DNA of 64,000 nucleotides from the NCBI RefSeq assembly GCF_013267355.1, contig NZ_CP053985.1:3844001-3908000 (forward strand), given 5' to 3'. A model generated the notes under the pieces. It was given only the letters and a program-made list of their open reading frames with translations. It ran no database searches and had not been told where the DNA came from. This stretch comes from Achromobacter pestifer (GTDB lineage Bacteria > Pseudomonadota > Gammaproteobacteria > Burkholderiales > Burkholderiaceae_B). This document shows, piece by piece, positions 14,960 through 23,517 of this stretch; position 1 is the stretch's first letter; every line of letters starts with the position of its first letter. Position numbers and translations under genes: made by a program.

Positions 14960-16153
14960 GTGAGCGGTGAGCTGGATTGTGCGCTACGGGCCCAGGGCGT
15001 GATGGCCTGGCCGGGCGTTTGCCATTGGGGCGAGGATGCCCTGGCCAGAACCTTGGCGGCCGCGGACCGGCGCCTGCGCCTGCCATTGGTGGTGACCGAC
15101 GCCGGCACCTGGGGCGCGGTGGGCTCCGCCGTCGAGGAGGCGCTTGCCGCCGTGCCGGGATTGCAATGGCATGTATTTGACGGCGTGGTGCCCAATCCCG
15201 CCATGGATCAGGTGCGGGCCGCGCTGCGCGTGGCGCGCGAGCAGGGCTGCGCCAGCGTGCTGGCGGTGGGCGGGGGCAGCGCCATCGACGTGGCCAAGGC
15301 GGTCTACGCCTGCCTGGCGAGCGGATTGGATGCCGACGAATTGCAGGCGCCACGTGGGCAAGCCTGGCTGAATTCCGCTGCTGGGACCGACGACCCGCTC
15401 TTCATCGCCGTGCCCACGACTGCGGGCACTGGCAGCGAAAGCAGCTCGGCCGCGCTGATTCAAGGCGATGACGGGCGCAAGCGCCTGTACCGCTCTCTCC
15501 GCGCGCGTCCGTCCCTGGTGGCGCTGCAGCCCGAATTCACACTTAGCCTGCCGCCGCGCCCCACCGCGCAGGGCGGTTTCGACGCCGTGCTGCATGCGCT
15601 GGGCGCCTGGATCAATACCGATCCTTCCCCCGTCGGCAAGGCGATGGCCTTGCAGGCCTTGCGCTTGTGCATGCGGGCGCTGCCCGACGTGCTGCGCGCG
15701 CCGGACAGCCTGCGTGCGCGCGCCGACATGCAGATGGGCGCCTATATGGCGGGGCTTGCGATCGGCATGAGCAAGGTCGATGCCGTGCATGCCATGTGCA
15801 CGCCGCTGGAATCGCGCGTCCACATGGCGCACGCGGAAGCGCTGGGCCCGATCTTCAGCGTGGTGTCGCGCCATACGGCGCAGACCGCCGCCGCGCCCTA
15901 CGCCGAAGCCGCGCGCGCGCTGGGCATCGCCGCCACGGGCGATGAACAGCAGGACGCCCTGGCCCTGATCGAGGCGGTCGAGTCGCTGGCGCGGCTGGCG
16001 GGCATCCCTCTGCGCTTTACCGGCTTGTCGCTGTCGGAGCAGGACGCCCAGCAGTTGGCCAGCCAGGCCATGCTGAGCGCGTCCATGCCCATCAATCCGC
16101 GCGTGCTTGCGCTCGAAGAAATCCAATCCCTATACCTGCAAATGGCCGCGTAA
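14960..16153 (+). CDS. Iron-containing (group III) alcohol dehydrogenase family protein
   Basis: A 397-residue protein started at the GTG at 14960, preceded by AGGAGG with good spacing; an in-frame ATG at 14939 directly abuts the operator and has no such site. N-terminal Rossmann half with GGGSAIDVAKAV. Metal-ligand residues are Asp208 and His212 (GGFDAVLHALGAW), then His277 and His291 with the 14-residue spacing seen in FucO-type enzymes. The usual VH-x-x-AHP is VHAMCTP here, so the second conserved His (FucO His267) is Thr281. It presumably oxidises an alcohol or reduces a carbonyl with NAD(P). The aldehyde dehydrogenase follows 11 bases later, suggesting alcohol to aldehyde to acid. Confidence 0.87.
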   Translation: MSGELDCALRAQGVMAWPGVCHWGEDALARTLAAADRRLRLPLVVTDAGTWGAVGSAVEEALAAVPGLQWHVFDGVVPNPAMDQVRAALRVAREQGCASVLAVGGGSAIDVAKAVYACLASGLDADELQAPRGQAWLNSAAGTDDPLFIAVPTTAGTGSESSSAALIQGDDGRKRLYRSLRARPSLVALQPEFTLSLPPRPTAQGGFDAVLHALGAWINTDPSPVGKAMALQALRLCMRALPDVLRAPDSLRARADMQMGAYMAGLAIGMSKVDAVHAMCTPLESRVHMAHAEALGPIFSVVSRHTAQTAAAPYAEAARALGIAATGDEQQDALALIEAVESLARLAGIPLRFTGLSLSEQDAQQLASQAMLSASMPINPRVLALEEIQSLYLQMAA

Positions 16154-16164
16154 GGAGCGCCCGC

Positions 16165-17628
16165 ATGGATGTCATTGATTCCCAACCCTATGAACTGCTG
16201 ATCGGGGCAAACTGGCGCGCTGGCGCCGAAGGCCGCACGTTCGATACCTGCAATCCGGCCACGGCGCAGGTGTTGGCGAGCGTGCATGAGGCGTCGGCGG
16301 CCGACGTCGACGCCGCCGTGCAGGCCGCGCACAACGCCTTTGAAACGCACTGGCGCAAGACCACCCCGGCCCAGCGTGGCAAGCTGCTGCGGCGCCTGGC
16401 CGAACTCTTCGAGCGGGACCGGGAAAAGCTCGCCTGGATCGAAACGCTGAACGTGGGCAAGCCCATCACGCATTCGCTGGATTCGCTCAAGGGCATGCCG
16501 GGATCGCTGGAATACTTCGCGGGCATCATCCCGGCCCTGCGCGGCGAGACCATACCGGTGGGCAATGCCGATGTGCTGAATTTCACGATACGCGAGCCGC
16601 TGGGCGTGTGCGCGCTCATCATGCCGTGGAATTACCCGATGACGCTGACCGTCAACAAGCTCGGTCCGGCGCTGGCCGCGGGCAACACGGTCATTCTCAA
16701 GCCCTCGGAAGTGACGCCGCTGTCCTCTATGGCGCTGGCGCGATTGTTCGAGGAAGCCGGCTTTCCGCCCGGCGTTATCAATGTGGTCAACGGCCCGGGC
16801 GGCACGGTGGGTCAGCAGTTGGTTACGCATCCGCTGGTGTCGCGCGTGTCGTTCACGGGCGGCACGGTGACCGGCGCACGCATCCAGGCGGCTGCGGCCG
16901 CGGACGTGAAGCGTGTCACGCTGGAGCTGGGCGGAAAATCGCCGCTGATCGTGTTCGAGGATGCGCCGCTGGACAAGGCCGCGGCCGTGGCCGCGGGCGA
17001 CATCATCAAGAATTCCGGTCAGGTCTGCATCGCCTGCACGCGCCTGCTGGTGCAGGATTCCGTGCGCGAGGAATTCCTCGGCCTGCTGCAACAGCGCTTG
17101 GACGCCGTGCGCATCGGATCGCCCACGGACCCCGCCACCGAGATGGGTCCCCTGGTCAGTGCGGCCCAGAAGCAGCGCGTCGAGCAGTACGTGGCGCTGG
17201 CGCAGGAAGAGGGTGCGCAGCCGGCGCGCCACGGCAAGATGCAGCTGGAAGGCGACACGGCAAACGGTTACTTCGTGCCGCCCACGCTGCTGCTGAACTC
17301 CCATGCACGCATGCAGAGCGCGCAGGACGAGATCTTCGGCCCAGTGCAATCCGTGATCGGATTTCGCGACGAGGCCGACGCCCTGCGCATTGCCAACGAC
17401 ACGCGCTACGGGCTGGCGGCGGTGCTGTACACGCGCGATGGCGGCCGCGCCCTGCGCATGGCGCGCGGCCTGCAGTCGGGCAGCGTGGCCATCAACACCG
17501 GCCTGCGCACCTCGTTCGACGCGCCGTTCGGCGGCTACAAGCAGTCCGGCATCGGCAAGGAGCGCGGACTGGAAGCCATCTACGAAAACACGCAGCTCAA
17601 GAACATCAAGTACGACACCACGATCTAG
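16165..17628 (+). CDS. NAD(P)-dependent aldehyde dehydrogenase
   Basis: A 487-residue ALDH of classical length, ATG at 16165 behind AAGGAG. Cofactor region IMPWNYPM and NTVILKPSEVTPLSS. General base Glu254 in ELGGKSP. Catalytic cysteine Cys288 in GQVCIACTR. Conserved EIFGPVQSV and FGGYKQSGIGKE close to the C terminus resemble betaine-aldehyde/aromatic aldehyde dehydrogenases. It oxidises an aldehyde to the acid. It sits directly after the iron alcohol dehydrogenase and 22 bases before a Bug gene, all on one transcript. Its acid product would feed the ADP-forming acyl-CoA synthetase downstream. Substrate not determined. Confidence 0.95.
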   Translation: MDVIDSQPYELLIGANWRAGAEGRTFDTCNPATAQVLASVHEASAADVDAAVQAAHNAFETHWRKTTPAQRGKLLRRLAELFERDREKLAWIETLNVGKPITHSLDSLKGMPGSLEYFAGIIPALRGETIPVGNADVLNFTIREPLGVCALIMPWNYPMTLTVNKLGPALAAGNTVILKPSEVTPLSSMALARLFEEAGFPPGVINVVNGPGGTVGQQLVTHPLVSRVSFTGGTVTGARIQAAAAADVKRVTLELGGKSPLIVFEDAPLDKAAAVAAGDIIKNSGQVCIACTRLLVQDSVREEFLGLLQQRLDAVRIGSPTDPATEMGPLVSAAQKQRVEQYVALAQEEGAQPARHGKMQLEGDTANGYFVPPTLLLNSHARMQSAQDEIFGPVQSVIGFRDEADALRIANDTRYGLAAVLYTRDGGRALRMARGLQSGSVAINTGLRTSFDAPFGGYKQSGIGKERGLEAIYENTQLKNIKYDTTI

Positions 17629-17650
17629 CGTAGCGCCCACAGGAGACAAC

Positions 17651-18616
17651 ATGAAGTTCATCGTCAAACTGGCCTCGGGCCTGGCCGCCTGCATGCTGGC
17701 GGCCGGCGCGCACGCGGAATGGCCCGACCGTCCCATCCGCATGGTCATCGGCTTCGCGCCCGGGGGCGCTTCGGACATCGCTTTCAAGATGGTGCAGGAC
17801 GAGCTGTCCAAAAAGCTCGGGCAGCCTGTCGTGCCTATCTACAAACCCGGGGCCAACGGCAACATCGCCAACCAGGCAGTCGCCACGGCCGAACCCGACG
17901 GCTACACGGCGCTGTGGGCCAACGTCGGGCCGCTGGCCATCAACACCTATCTCTACAAGGGTGTGCAGATCGATCCGGGCAAGGCTTTCGCGCCGGTCAC
18001 GCAATTGACCGATTCGCCGCTGGTGGTGGTGGTGCCCAAGGATTCGCCGTTCCAGACCATGCAGGATCTGGTGCAGGCGGCGAAGAAGCCCGACGCGGGG
18101 CTGTCGTATGGGTCCGCGGGACACGGCAGTTCCATGCACGTAGCTGGCGCAGCGCTGTCGCTGGCCCTGAACGCGCCCATGACGCACGTGCCCTACAAGG
18201 GCAGCGCGCCGGCATTGCAGGACCTCATCGCCGGGCGCTTGTCCTTCATGGTGGACAGCCGCTCCACCACCGCGCCCTTCATCAAGGAAGGAACCCTGCG
18301 CGCGCTAGCCGTCAGCGGCGACCAGCGCGTGGCCGACATGCCCGACCTGCCCACGGTCGCGGAATCCGGCGTGCCCGGCTTCAAGGTGACCACCTGGCAG
18401 GCCGTGGTCATGCCGGCGGGCACGCCCCAGCCCATCGTCGACAAGTTCTCCGGCGCGCTGCGTGAAACGCTGCAGATGCCGGAAGTGCGCGAGCGCTTTG
18501 CACGCATCTACACGCCGCTGGTGGGCAGCACGCCCGAAGCCTTCGCGGCGTTCTGGGCCAAGGAACGAGCCGGCGCCCGCGCGCTGGTGGAGCAGGCGCG
18601 CCTGCAGGTCGATTGA
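17651..18616 (+). CDS. Bug-family (TctC) substrate-binding protein, paralogue of the 11811 gene
   Basis: A 321-residue periplasmic receptor, ATG at 17651 after AGGAGACAAC. Signal peptide MKFIVKLASGLAACMLAAGAHA, mature start EWPDRPIRMVIGFAPGGASD. It shares long identical blocks with the Bug at 11811-12782 (for example DELSKKLGQPV, LTDSPLVVVVPKDSP and ESGVPGFKVTTWQAVV). It is embedded inside the enzyme operon rather than at its edge. Probably binds the same class of carboxylate as its paralogue. No TctAB partner is nearby. A strong UUCG-capped hairpin follows. Confidence 0.94.
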   Translation: MKFIVKLASGLAACMLAAGAHAEWPDRPIRMVIGFAPGGASDIAFKMVQDELSKKLGQPVVPIYKPGANGNIANQAVATAEPDGYTALWANVGPLAINTYLYKGVQIDPGKAFAPVTQLTDSPLVVVVPKDSPFQTMQDLVQAAKKPDAGLSYGSAGHGSSMHVAGAALSLALNAPMTHVPYKGSAPALQDLIAGRLSFMVDSRSTTAPFIKEGTLRALAVSGDQRVADMPDLPTVAESGVPGFKVTTWQAVVMPAGTPQPIVDKFSGALRETLQMPEVRERFARIYTPLVGSTPEAFAAFWAKERAGARALVEQARLQVD

Positions 18617-18620
18617 ACGG

Positions 18621-18638
18621 CGGGCCCTTCGGGGCCCG
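18621..18638 (+). other. Intercistronic hairpin with UUCG tetraloop
   Basis: CGGGCCC (18621-18627) and GGGCCCG (18632-18638) form a perfect 7-bp stem closed by TTCG, a very stable tetraloop in RNA. There is no T-run. Its position after a highly expressed binding-protein gene fits 3'-end protection and unequal expression within the operon. Confidence 0.6.
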
Positions 18639-18676
18639 GCGCGGCAGGAACATCGAAACTCGAATGGAATGGCATC

Positions 18677-19426
18677 ATGGATCTGGAACTGAATGGTTGT
18701 ACCGCTTTCATCACGGGCGGCGCGGGGACGTTGGGCATGGCAATGGCCAGGCGCTTCGTGCAGGAAGGCTGCAACGTGGTGGTGTGCGACGCCAATGAAG
18801 AGGCGATCGAATCCGCCTGCGCGGAACTGTCGGCCTTGGGCGGGAACGTCCTGGGCGTGCGCGCCGACGTGACCAACAAGGACGAGGTGGGCCGCGCCGT
18901 GCAGCAGGCGGTCGAGCGCTGGAAGAAGGTGGACATCCTGGTCAACAACGCGGGCTTCGCGCGCGACCGCTACCTGACCAAGATGTCGGAGGAAGACTGG
19001 CACGCGGTGCTGGACGTGACGCTGCTGGGCGCCTTCCATTGCTCGCGCGCCGTGTTGCCGCTGATGATGGAGCAGCGCTTCGGCCGCGTCGTCAATATCG
19101 CCTCGCGCGCCCACCTGGGCAATCCGGGGCAGACGAATTATTCGGCCGCCAAGGCGGGGCTGATCGGCTTCACCCGTTCGCTGGCGCTGGAGTCCGGCAA
19201 GTTCGGCATTACCGCCAACGCGGTCGCCCCGGGCGTCATTTCGACGCCGCGCATGCAGAAGCGTCCGGATTATGAAGAGCTGACTGAACGCGCCAAGACC
19301 AACACGCCGGTCGGCCGCCTGGGCGATCCGGCCGACGTGGCCGCCACGGTGGCCTTCCTGGCATCGCGCCTGGCTGGTTTCACCACGGGCGAGACCGTGC
19401 ACGTGACCGGAGGGCGCTACGCATGA
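18677..19426 (+). CDS. Short-chain dehydrogenase/reductase (SDR), FabG-like
   Basis: A 249-residue classical SDR. Cofactor loop FITGGAGTLG (11-20), NNAG at 90-93, catalytic Ser143, Tyr155 and Lys159 in VVNIASRAHLGNPGQTNYSA and AAK. Asp38 at the end of the second strand favours NAD(H), by family rule. FabG-like SDRs interconvert 3-hydroxyacyl and 3-ketoacyl thioesters. It is followed by a MaoC hydratase that overlaps it by 4 bases (ATGA, 19423-19426), which supports a 3-hydroxyacyl-CoA dehydrogenase role after hydration. Substrate unknown. Confidence 0.9.
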   Translation: MDLELNGCTAFITGGAGTLGMAMARRFVQEGCNVVVCDANEEAIESACAELSALGGNVLGVRADVTNKDEVGRAVQQAVERWKKVDILVNNAGFARDRYLTKMSEEDWHAVLDVTLLGAFHCSRAVLPLMMEQRFGRVVNIASRAHLGNPGQTNYSAAKAGLIGFTRSLALESGKFGITANAVAPGVISTPRMQKRPDYEELTERAKTNTPVGRLGDPADVAATVAFLASRLAGFTTGETVHVTGGRYA

Positions 19427-19920
19427 GCACGCCATTCGATCTGGACGAACACCTGGGCCGCCGCCTGTACTTCGAGGATCTGGCGTCCGGGCAGTCCTGG
19501 GAAAGCCCGCGCCGCACGGTGACCGAGGCCGACGTGGTGCAGTTCGCCGGGCTGTCCGGCGACTACAACGCGCTGCATACGGATGCCGTGTTCGCCGCCG
19601 GCCATCCCTTTGGCCAGCGCGCCGCGCACGGCATGCTGACCCTGGCCATCGCCTCGGGCCTGACCACCCGCATGCCGGTGTACCGCCTGATGGACGGCAC
19701 GCGGCTGGCGCTGACCGAACTGCGCTGCGTGTGGCGCAAGCCGGTGCTCATCGGCGACACCATCCACGTCGAACTGAGCATAGGTGAGAAGACACTGTCG
19801 CAGAAGCGCCCCGGCACGGGCCGCGTGACCATGCTGCGCACGGTGAAGAACCAGAACGACGAGGTCGTGGTGGAGTCGGAATGGACCACCCTGATGAAAT
19901 GCCGACCGGAGGCCGCATGA
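19423..19920 (+). CDS. MaoC-family (R-specific) enoyl-CoA hydratase/dehydratase
   Basis: A 165-residue hot-dog protein. The hydratase-2 motif SGDYNALHTD gives Asp47, Asn49 and His52, the catalytic Asp/His pair, and GQRAAHGMLTLAIASGL carries the second conserved histidine-glycine. It likely adds water across the double bond made by an acyl-CoA dehydrogenase. Both ends overlap neighbours by 4 bases: the SDR upstream and the acyl-CoA synthetase downstream (ATGA, 19917-19920). The three are therefore coupled, which supports sequential steps on CoA esters. Confidence 0.9.
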   Translation: MSTPFDLDEHLGRRLYFEDLASGQSWESPRRTVTEADVVQFAGLSGDYNALHTDAVFAAGHPFGQRAAHGMLTLAIASGLTTRMPVYRLMDGTRLALTELRCVWRKPVLIGDTIHVELSIGEKTLSQKRPGTGRVTMLRTVKNQNDEVVVESEWTTLMKCRPEAA

Positions 19921-22052
19921 GCGCCAGTTCGTCCCCGTTCGATCCCAACGTCCGCTTCGACGATCTGGTGGCGCTGACGCGGCCGCGTTCGGTCATGATC
20001 GTGGGCGCTTCCAGCAAGCCGGGCACGCTGGGCCATACCACCGTGGTCAATGTGCTGGAGCACTCGGATTTTGACGGCGAGGTACACCTCGTCAACCCCA
20101 AGGGCGGCGAACTCTTCGGCAAGCCTTTGCATGCCAGCGTGGACGCGGTGCCGGTGCAAGGCATCGACGTGGCCTTGCTGCTGGTGCCGGCGGAGTCCGC
20201 CGTCGCCACGCTGCGCGCCTGCGCCGACAAGGGCGTGCGCTACGTCATCGTGTTCACGGGCGGTTTTGCCGAACTGGGCGAGGCGGGGCGCACGGTCGAG
20301 GCCGAGATGCTGGCGCTGGCGCAGCGCAGCGGCATGCGCCTGTACGGTCCCAACTGCGCGGGCATGACCATGCTGGCGCCGCGTCTGGGCCTGACCTTTT
20401 CCACCGAATTCCGCAACGACGGTAGGACCGGCAAGCTTTCGCGCATCGGCCTGGTGACGCAGGGCGGCGGCCTGGGCCGTTCGCTCATGCAGGGCAACGA
20501 GCGGGGCGTGTGCTTTTCGCGCTGGTTCTCCACCGGCAACGAGCTGGACCTGGACAGCGCCGACTTCATCAACTGGCTGGCGCATGATCCGGGCACTGAC
20601 CTGATCTGCACCGTGATGGAAGGCATACGCAGCGGCCCGCGTTTCATCGCGGCCGCGGCCGCCGCGCGCCGCGCAGGCAAGCCGCTGATCGCGCTGAAGA
20701 TCGGCCGCTCGGATTTCGGCAAGAAGGCGGCGCAGTCGCATACCGCGTCGCTGGCCGGCGAGGACGCCGTCAACGACGCGGTGTTCTCGCAGTACGGCGT
20801 CATCCGCGTGGAAGACCTGGACGAGCTGCTGGACGTCGCCAGCCTGATATCGCGCGTGGGCGTGCGAAGTCTGCGCAATATCTGCGTGTATTCGTCGTCG
20901 GGCGGCGCGGGCGTGCTGTCGGCCGACAAGGTGGGCGAAGCCGGGCTGTCCATGGCCGTGCTGGCGGATGAAACCGTGGCCGAGATGGCGCGGCATGCAC
21001 CCGCCTATGCGGCCCTGACCAACCCCGTGGACCTGACCACCAAGGCGCTCACCGATCCGGATCTGGCGCGGCGCTGCCTGGCGCCGCTGTTTGCGGACCC
21101 GGGCGTGGATGCCGTGCTCTATCCCATCACCTCCAACTACTCAGCCAGCACCGAGGGGTTGGTGCGCAACATGCTGGCGGTGGCGCAGGGCGGCGCCAAG
21201 GCTTTCGTGCCTGTCTGGATGAGCAGCCGCCGCGGACCGGCGCACGACCTGCTCATCCAGGAAGGATTCGCACCGGTCTACAGCCTGCGCAACGCCATGC
21301 AGGCGCTCAAGCGCGTCAGCGCGTACGCGGAGCAGGCCGCGGATGAGGTCCAGGATGCCCCGCCCGCGGGCTTGCCGGCTGCCGCGCCTGCCGTGCCGCT
21401 ACCGTGCAACGAAGCGCAGGCAAAGGCGCTGCTGGCGCAGTACGGCGTGCGGGCACCCCGCGAATCCCAGGCTGCCACCGCCGAAGCGGCGGCTGCAGCC
21501 GCGCGCGCCATCGGCTTTCCGGTGGCGCTCAAGCTGGTGGCCGACGGCGTGCTGCACAAGAGCGAGATCGGCGGCGTGCAGCTACGGCTGCGCGATGAAG
21601 CCGAAGTGCGCCAGGCCTTCGCGAGCATCCTCGCGAACGCGGCGCGGCATCAGGTGCCGGCCGCCGCCATCCGTGGCGTATTGGTATCGGAAATGGTGGT
21701 GGACGGCGTGGAGATGTTGGTGGGCCTGCATCGCGACGAGGTCTTCGGTCCCGTGTTGAGCGTGGGCGCGGGCGGCGTGTGGGTAGAGGTCGAGGCCGAT
21801 GTGGCGCGCTGCCATCTGCCGGCCAGCCGCAAGCAGATCGGGCGCGCGCTGGACCAGACGCGCATCGCGCGCCGCCTGGCCAGCCATCGCGGCCTGCCGG
21901 CGCGCGACAGGGCGGCCCTGGTGGACGCCGTGCAGCGCATCGCGGCCTTGTTCACCGCCCTGGGCGACGGCGTGCAATCGCTGGAAGTCAACCCGCTGGT
22001 GGTGCTGGACGAGGGCCGGGGTGTGGTGGCTCTGGACGCGGTCATCGAATAG
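19917..22052 (+). CDS. ADP/NDP-forming acyl-CoA synthetase (acetate-CoA ligase family)
   Basis: A 711-residue fusion of all domains of an NDP-forming acyl-CoA synthetase. CoA-binding Rossmann domain (about 15-150; RPRSVMIVGASSKPGTLGH), two succinyl-CoA-ligase-like flavodoxin domains with the phosphohistidine loop SHTASLAG (His275), then a C-terminal ATP-grasp part (about 490-711; FPVALKLVADGVLHKSEIGG). It makes an acyl-CoA from acid, CoA and ATP with ADP and Pi as products. I start at the ATG at 19917, which overlaps the MaoC stop by 4 bases; an upstream in-frame ATG lies inside that gene. It would activate the acid released by the aldehyde dehydrogenase. Confidence 0.92.
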   Translation: MSASSSPFDPNVRFDDLVALTRPRSVMIVGASSKPGTLGHTTVVNVLEHSDFDGEVHLVNPKGGELFGKPLHASVDAVPVQGIDVALLLVPAESAVATLRACADKGVRYVIVFTGGFAELGEAGRTVEAEMLALAQRSGMRLYGPNCAGMTMLAPRLGLTFSTEFRNDGRTGKLSRIGLVTQGGGLGRSLMQGNERGVCFSRWFSTGNELDLDSADFINWLAHDPGTDLICTVMEGIRSGPRFIAAAAAARRAGKPLIALKIGRSDFGKKAAQSHTASLAGEDAVNDAVFSQYGVIRVEDLDELLDVASLISRVGVRSLRNICVYSSSGGAGVLSADKVGEAGLSMAVLADETVAEMARHAPAYAALTNPVDLTTKALTDPDLARRCLAPLFADPGVDAVLYPITSNYSASTEGLVRNMLAVAQGGAKAFVPVWMSSRRGPAHDLLIQEGFAPVYSLRNAMQALKRVSAYAEQAADEVQDAPPAGLPAAAPAVPLPCNEAQAKALLAQYGVRAPRESQAATAEAAAAAARAIGFPVALKLVADGVLHKSEIGGVQLRLRDEAEVRQAFASILANAARHQVPAAAIRGVLVSEMVVDGVEMLVGLHRDEVFGPVLSVGAGGVWVEVEADVARCHLPASRKQIGRALDQTRIARRLASHRGLPARDRAALVDAVQRIAALFTALGDGVQSLEVNPLVVLDEGRGVVALDAVIE

Positions 22053-22091
22053 CAAGCGGGCGCAGCCCACAAAAAAATACGGAGATTTCTG

Positions 22092-22838
22092 ATGTTCGAC
22101 AGCAAGATTGGAGGCGGCGACGCCCATACCATCCTGGTGCGTGGCCATGATCTGGTGCAAGACCTGTTCCAGCGCGACTTCATCGACGTGCTGGCCCTGG
22201 AGCTGCTGGGCGAGTTTCCCACGCCCCAGCTCAAGACCATGCTCAACCTGTTCCTGGTAAGCGCCACCGACCACGGCCTCACGCCCAGCGCCCTGTCGGC
22301 GCGGCTGACCCTGCACGGCGCGCCCGAGGCCATGCAGGGCGCCCTTGCAGCGGGCCTGCTGGGCGCCGGCAGCCGCTTTCTCGGCGTGATCGAATACGCC
22401 GCGCGCTTTCTGCGCGATGCGCTGCCCAAGCAGGACAGCTACACGGACGAGGAGCTGCGCCGCTATGCCGAGGAATGCGTCGCGGCCAACAAGGCGGCCA
22501 AGCGCAAGATCCCCGGCGTGGGGCATCCGATACACGTGGATGGCGATCCCCGTTGTGAAAAGATGTTCGAGATCGCCAGGGACTGCGGCTATTACGGCAA
22601 TTATTCGCGCTTTGCCGTGGAGTTGGCCGCGGCGGCCGCTCGCCAGTCGGGCCGCAAGATTCCGCTGAATGCCACCGGGGCCAAGGGCGCCATCGTGCTG
22701 GACATGGGACTGACGCCTGAACTGGGCAAGGCCTTGACGATGATCGGCCGCTCCGTGGGCCTGATGGCCCACATCATCGAGGAACAGAAGAACCCCATCG
22801 CCCAGAAAGTATGGGACATGGCGGCCGGCAACGAGTGA
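22092..22838 (+). CDS. Citryl-CoA lyase-like protein (short citrate synthase fold)
   Basis: A 248-residue protein matching the short citrate-synthase-like lyases (stand-alone citryl-CoA lyase is about 260 residues; full citrate synthase about 430). Key motifs: ATDHGLTPSALSARL with His61, PGVGHPIHVDGDPR with His145, and LMAHIIEEQ near the C terminus, matching the CoA-binding and catalytic histidines of the fold. Such enzymes cleave citryl-CoA to acetyl-CoA and oxaloacetate, or act on related 3-hydroxy-acyl-CoAs. It is the last gene of the IclR-controlled operon, 39 bases after the synthetase. I infer a final carbon-carbon cleavage; the true substrate need not be citryl-CoA. Confidence 0.85.
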   Translation: MFDSKIGGGDAHTILVRGHDLVQDLFQRDFIDVLALELLGEFPTPQLKTMLNLFLVSATDHGLTPSALSARLTLHGAPEAMQGALAAGLLGAGSRFLGVIEYAARFLRDALPKQDSYTDEELRRYAEECVAANKAAKRKIPGVGHPIHVDGDPRCEKMFEIARDCGYYGNYSRFAVELAAAAARQSGRKIPLNATGAKGAIVLDMGLTPELGKALTMIGRSVGLMAHIIEEQKNPIAQKVWDMAAGNE

Positions 22839-22857
22839 TGTGTCTGCCGGGCCGGGC

Positions 22858-23517
22858 TCAATCCCGGTCCGGAGCGCCCAGCGGGAACAGCGGCCGATAC
22901 GGCCGCGCTTCTTCCACGGCCCGCGCGAACGATGGGCGCGCAAGCAGACGTGCCCGATAGGCGCGCAGCACCGGATATGTCTCGGCGATACGGTGCGTCC
23001 AGTCCCCATAGAACAGCGAGGGCGCGGCGGCGCAGTCCGCCAGCGTGAAGTCTGCGCCAGCGGCCCAGGTTCTGCCGGCCAGATGGCTCTCCAGCCAGGC
23101 GTAGGCGACTTCCAGCTTTTCGACGGCCAGCGCCAGCGCTTCCCGGCGCTTGGCCTCGTCGCCCGACAGTGCGCCGCCGACGGCATGTTGTGTCCAGTTC
23201 ATGACGTGCAGGTCGAAGAACCGGTCCAGGAAGCGCACCTCCAGCGCCGCCTTGGGATCGGCCGGCAGCAGGGGCTGCGGGCCGGGGTGCTCCAGCTGCA
23301 GGTGCTCGATGATGATGCTGGTCTCGGCGACATTGCGGTCCCCGTCTTCCAGCAGCGGAAACTTGTGCAGGGGCCAGCGCCGCAGCCATTCGGCCGCGTG
23401 TTGCGGCGTGTCGGGGCCGATGCAGCGGAACTCGAACGGGGTGCCGTTTTCGTATAGCGCGATCAGCACCTTCTGCGTGTAGGAAGAGAAGGGATGACCG
23501 TAAAGCGCGAGCGACAT
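22858..23517 (-). CDS. Glutathione S-transferase family protein
   Basis: A 219-residue two-domain GST. The thioredoxin-like N-terminal domain begins MSLALYGHPFSSYTQKVLIA, with a Ser/Tyr pair near the glutathione thiol site, and contains HKFPLLEDGDRNVAETSIII, including the cis-proline and the ES/TS glutathione-binding residues. A C-terminal helical domain follows from about residue 90, with WAAGADFTLADCAAA. It probably conjugates glutathione to electrophiles. It converges on the lyase gene and has its own promoter in the gap to the right. Substrate unknown. Confidence 0.9.
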   Translation of the reverse strand: MSLALYGHPFSSYTQKVLIALYENGTPFEFRCIGPDTPQHAAEWLRRWPLHKFPLLEDGDRNVAETSIIIEHLQLEHPGPQPLLPADPKAALEVRFLDRFFDLHVMNWTQHAVGGALSGDEAKRREALALAVEKLEVAYAWLESHLAGRTWAAGADFTLADCAAAPSLFYGDWTHRIAETYPVLRAYRARLLARPSFARAVEEARPYRPLFPLGAPDRD

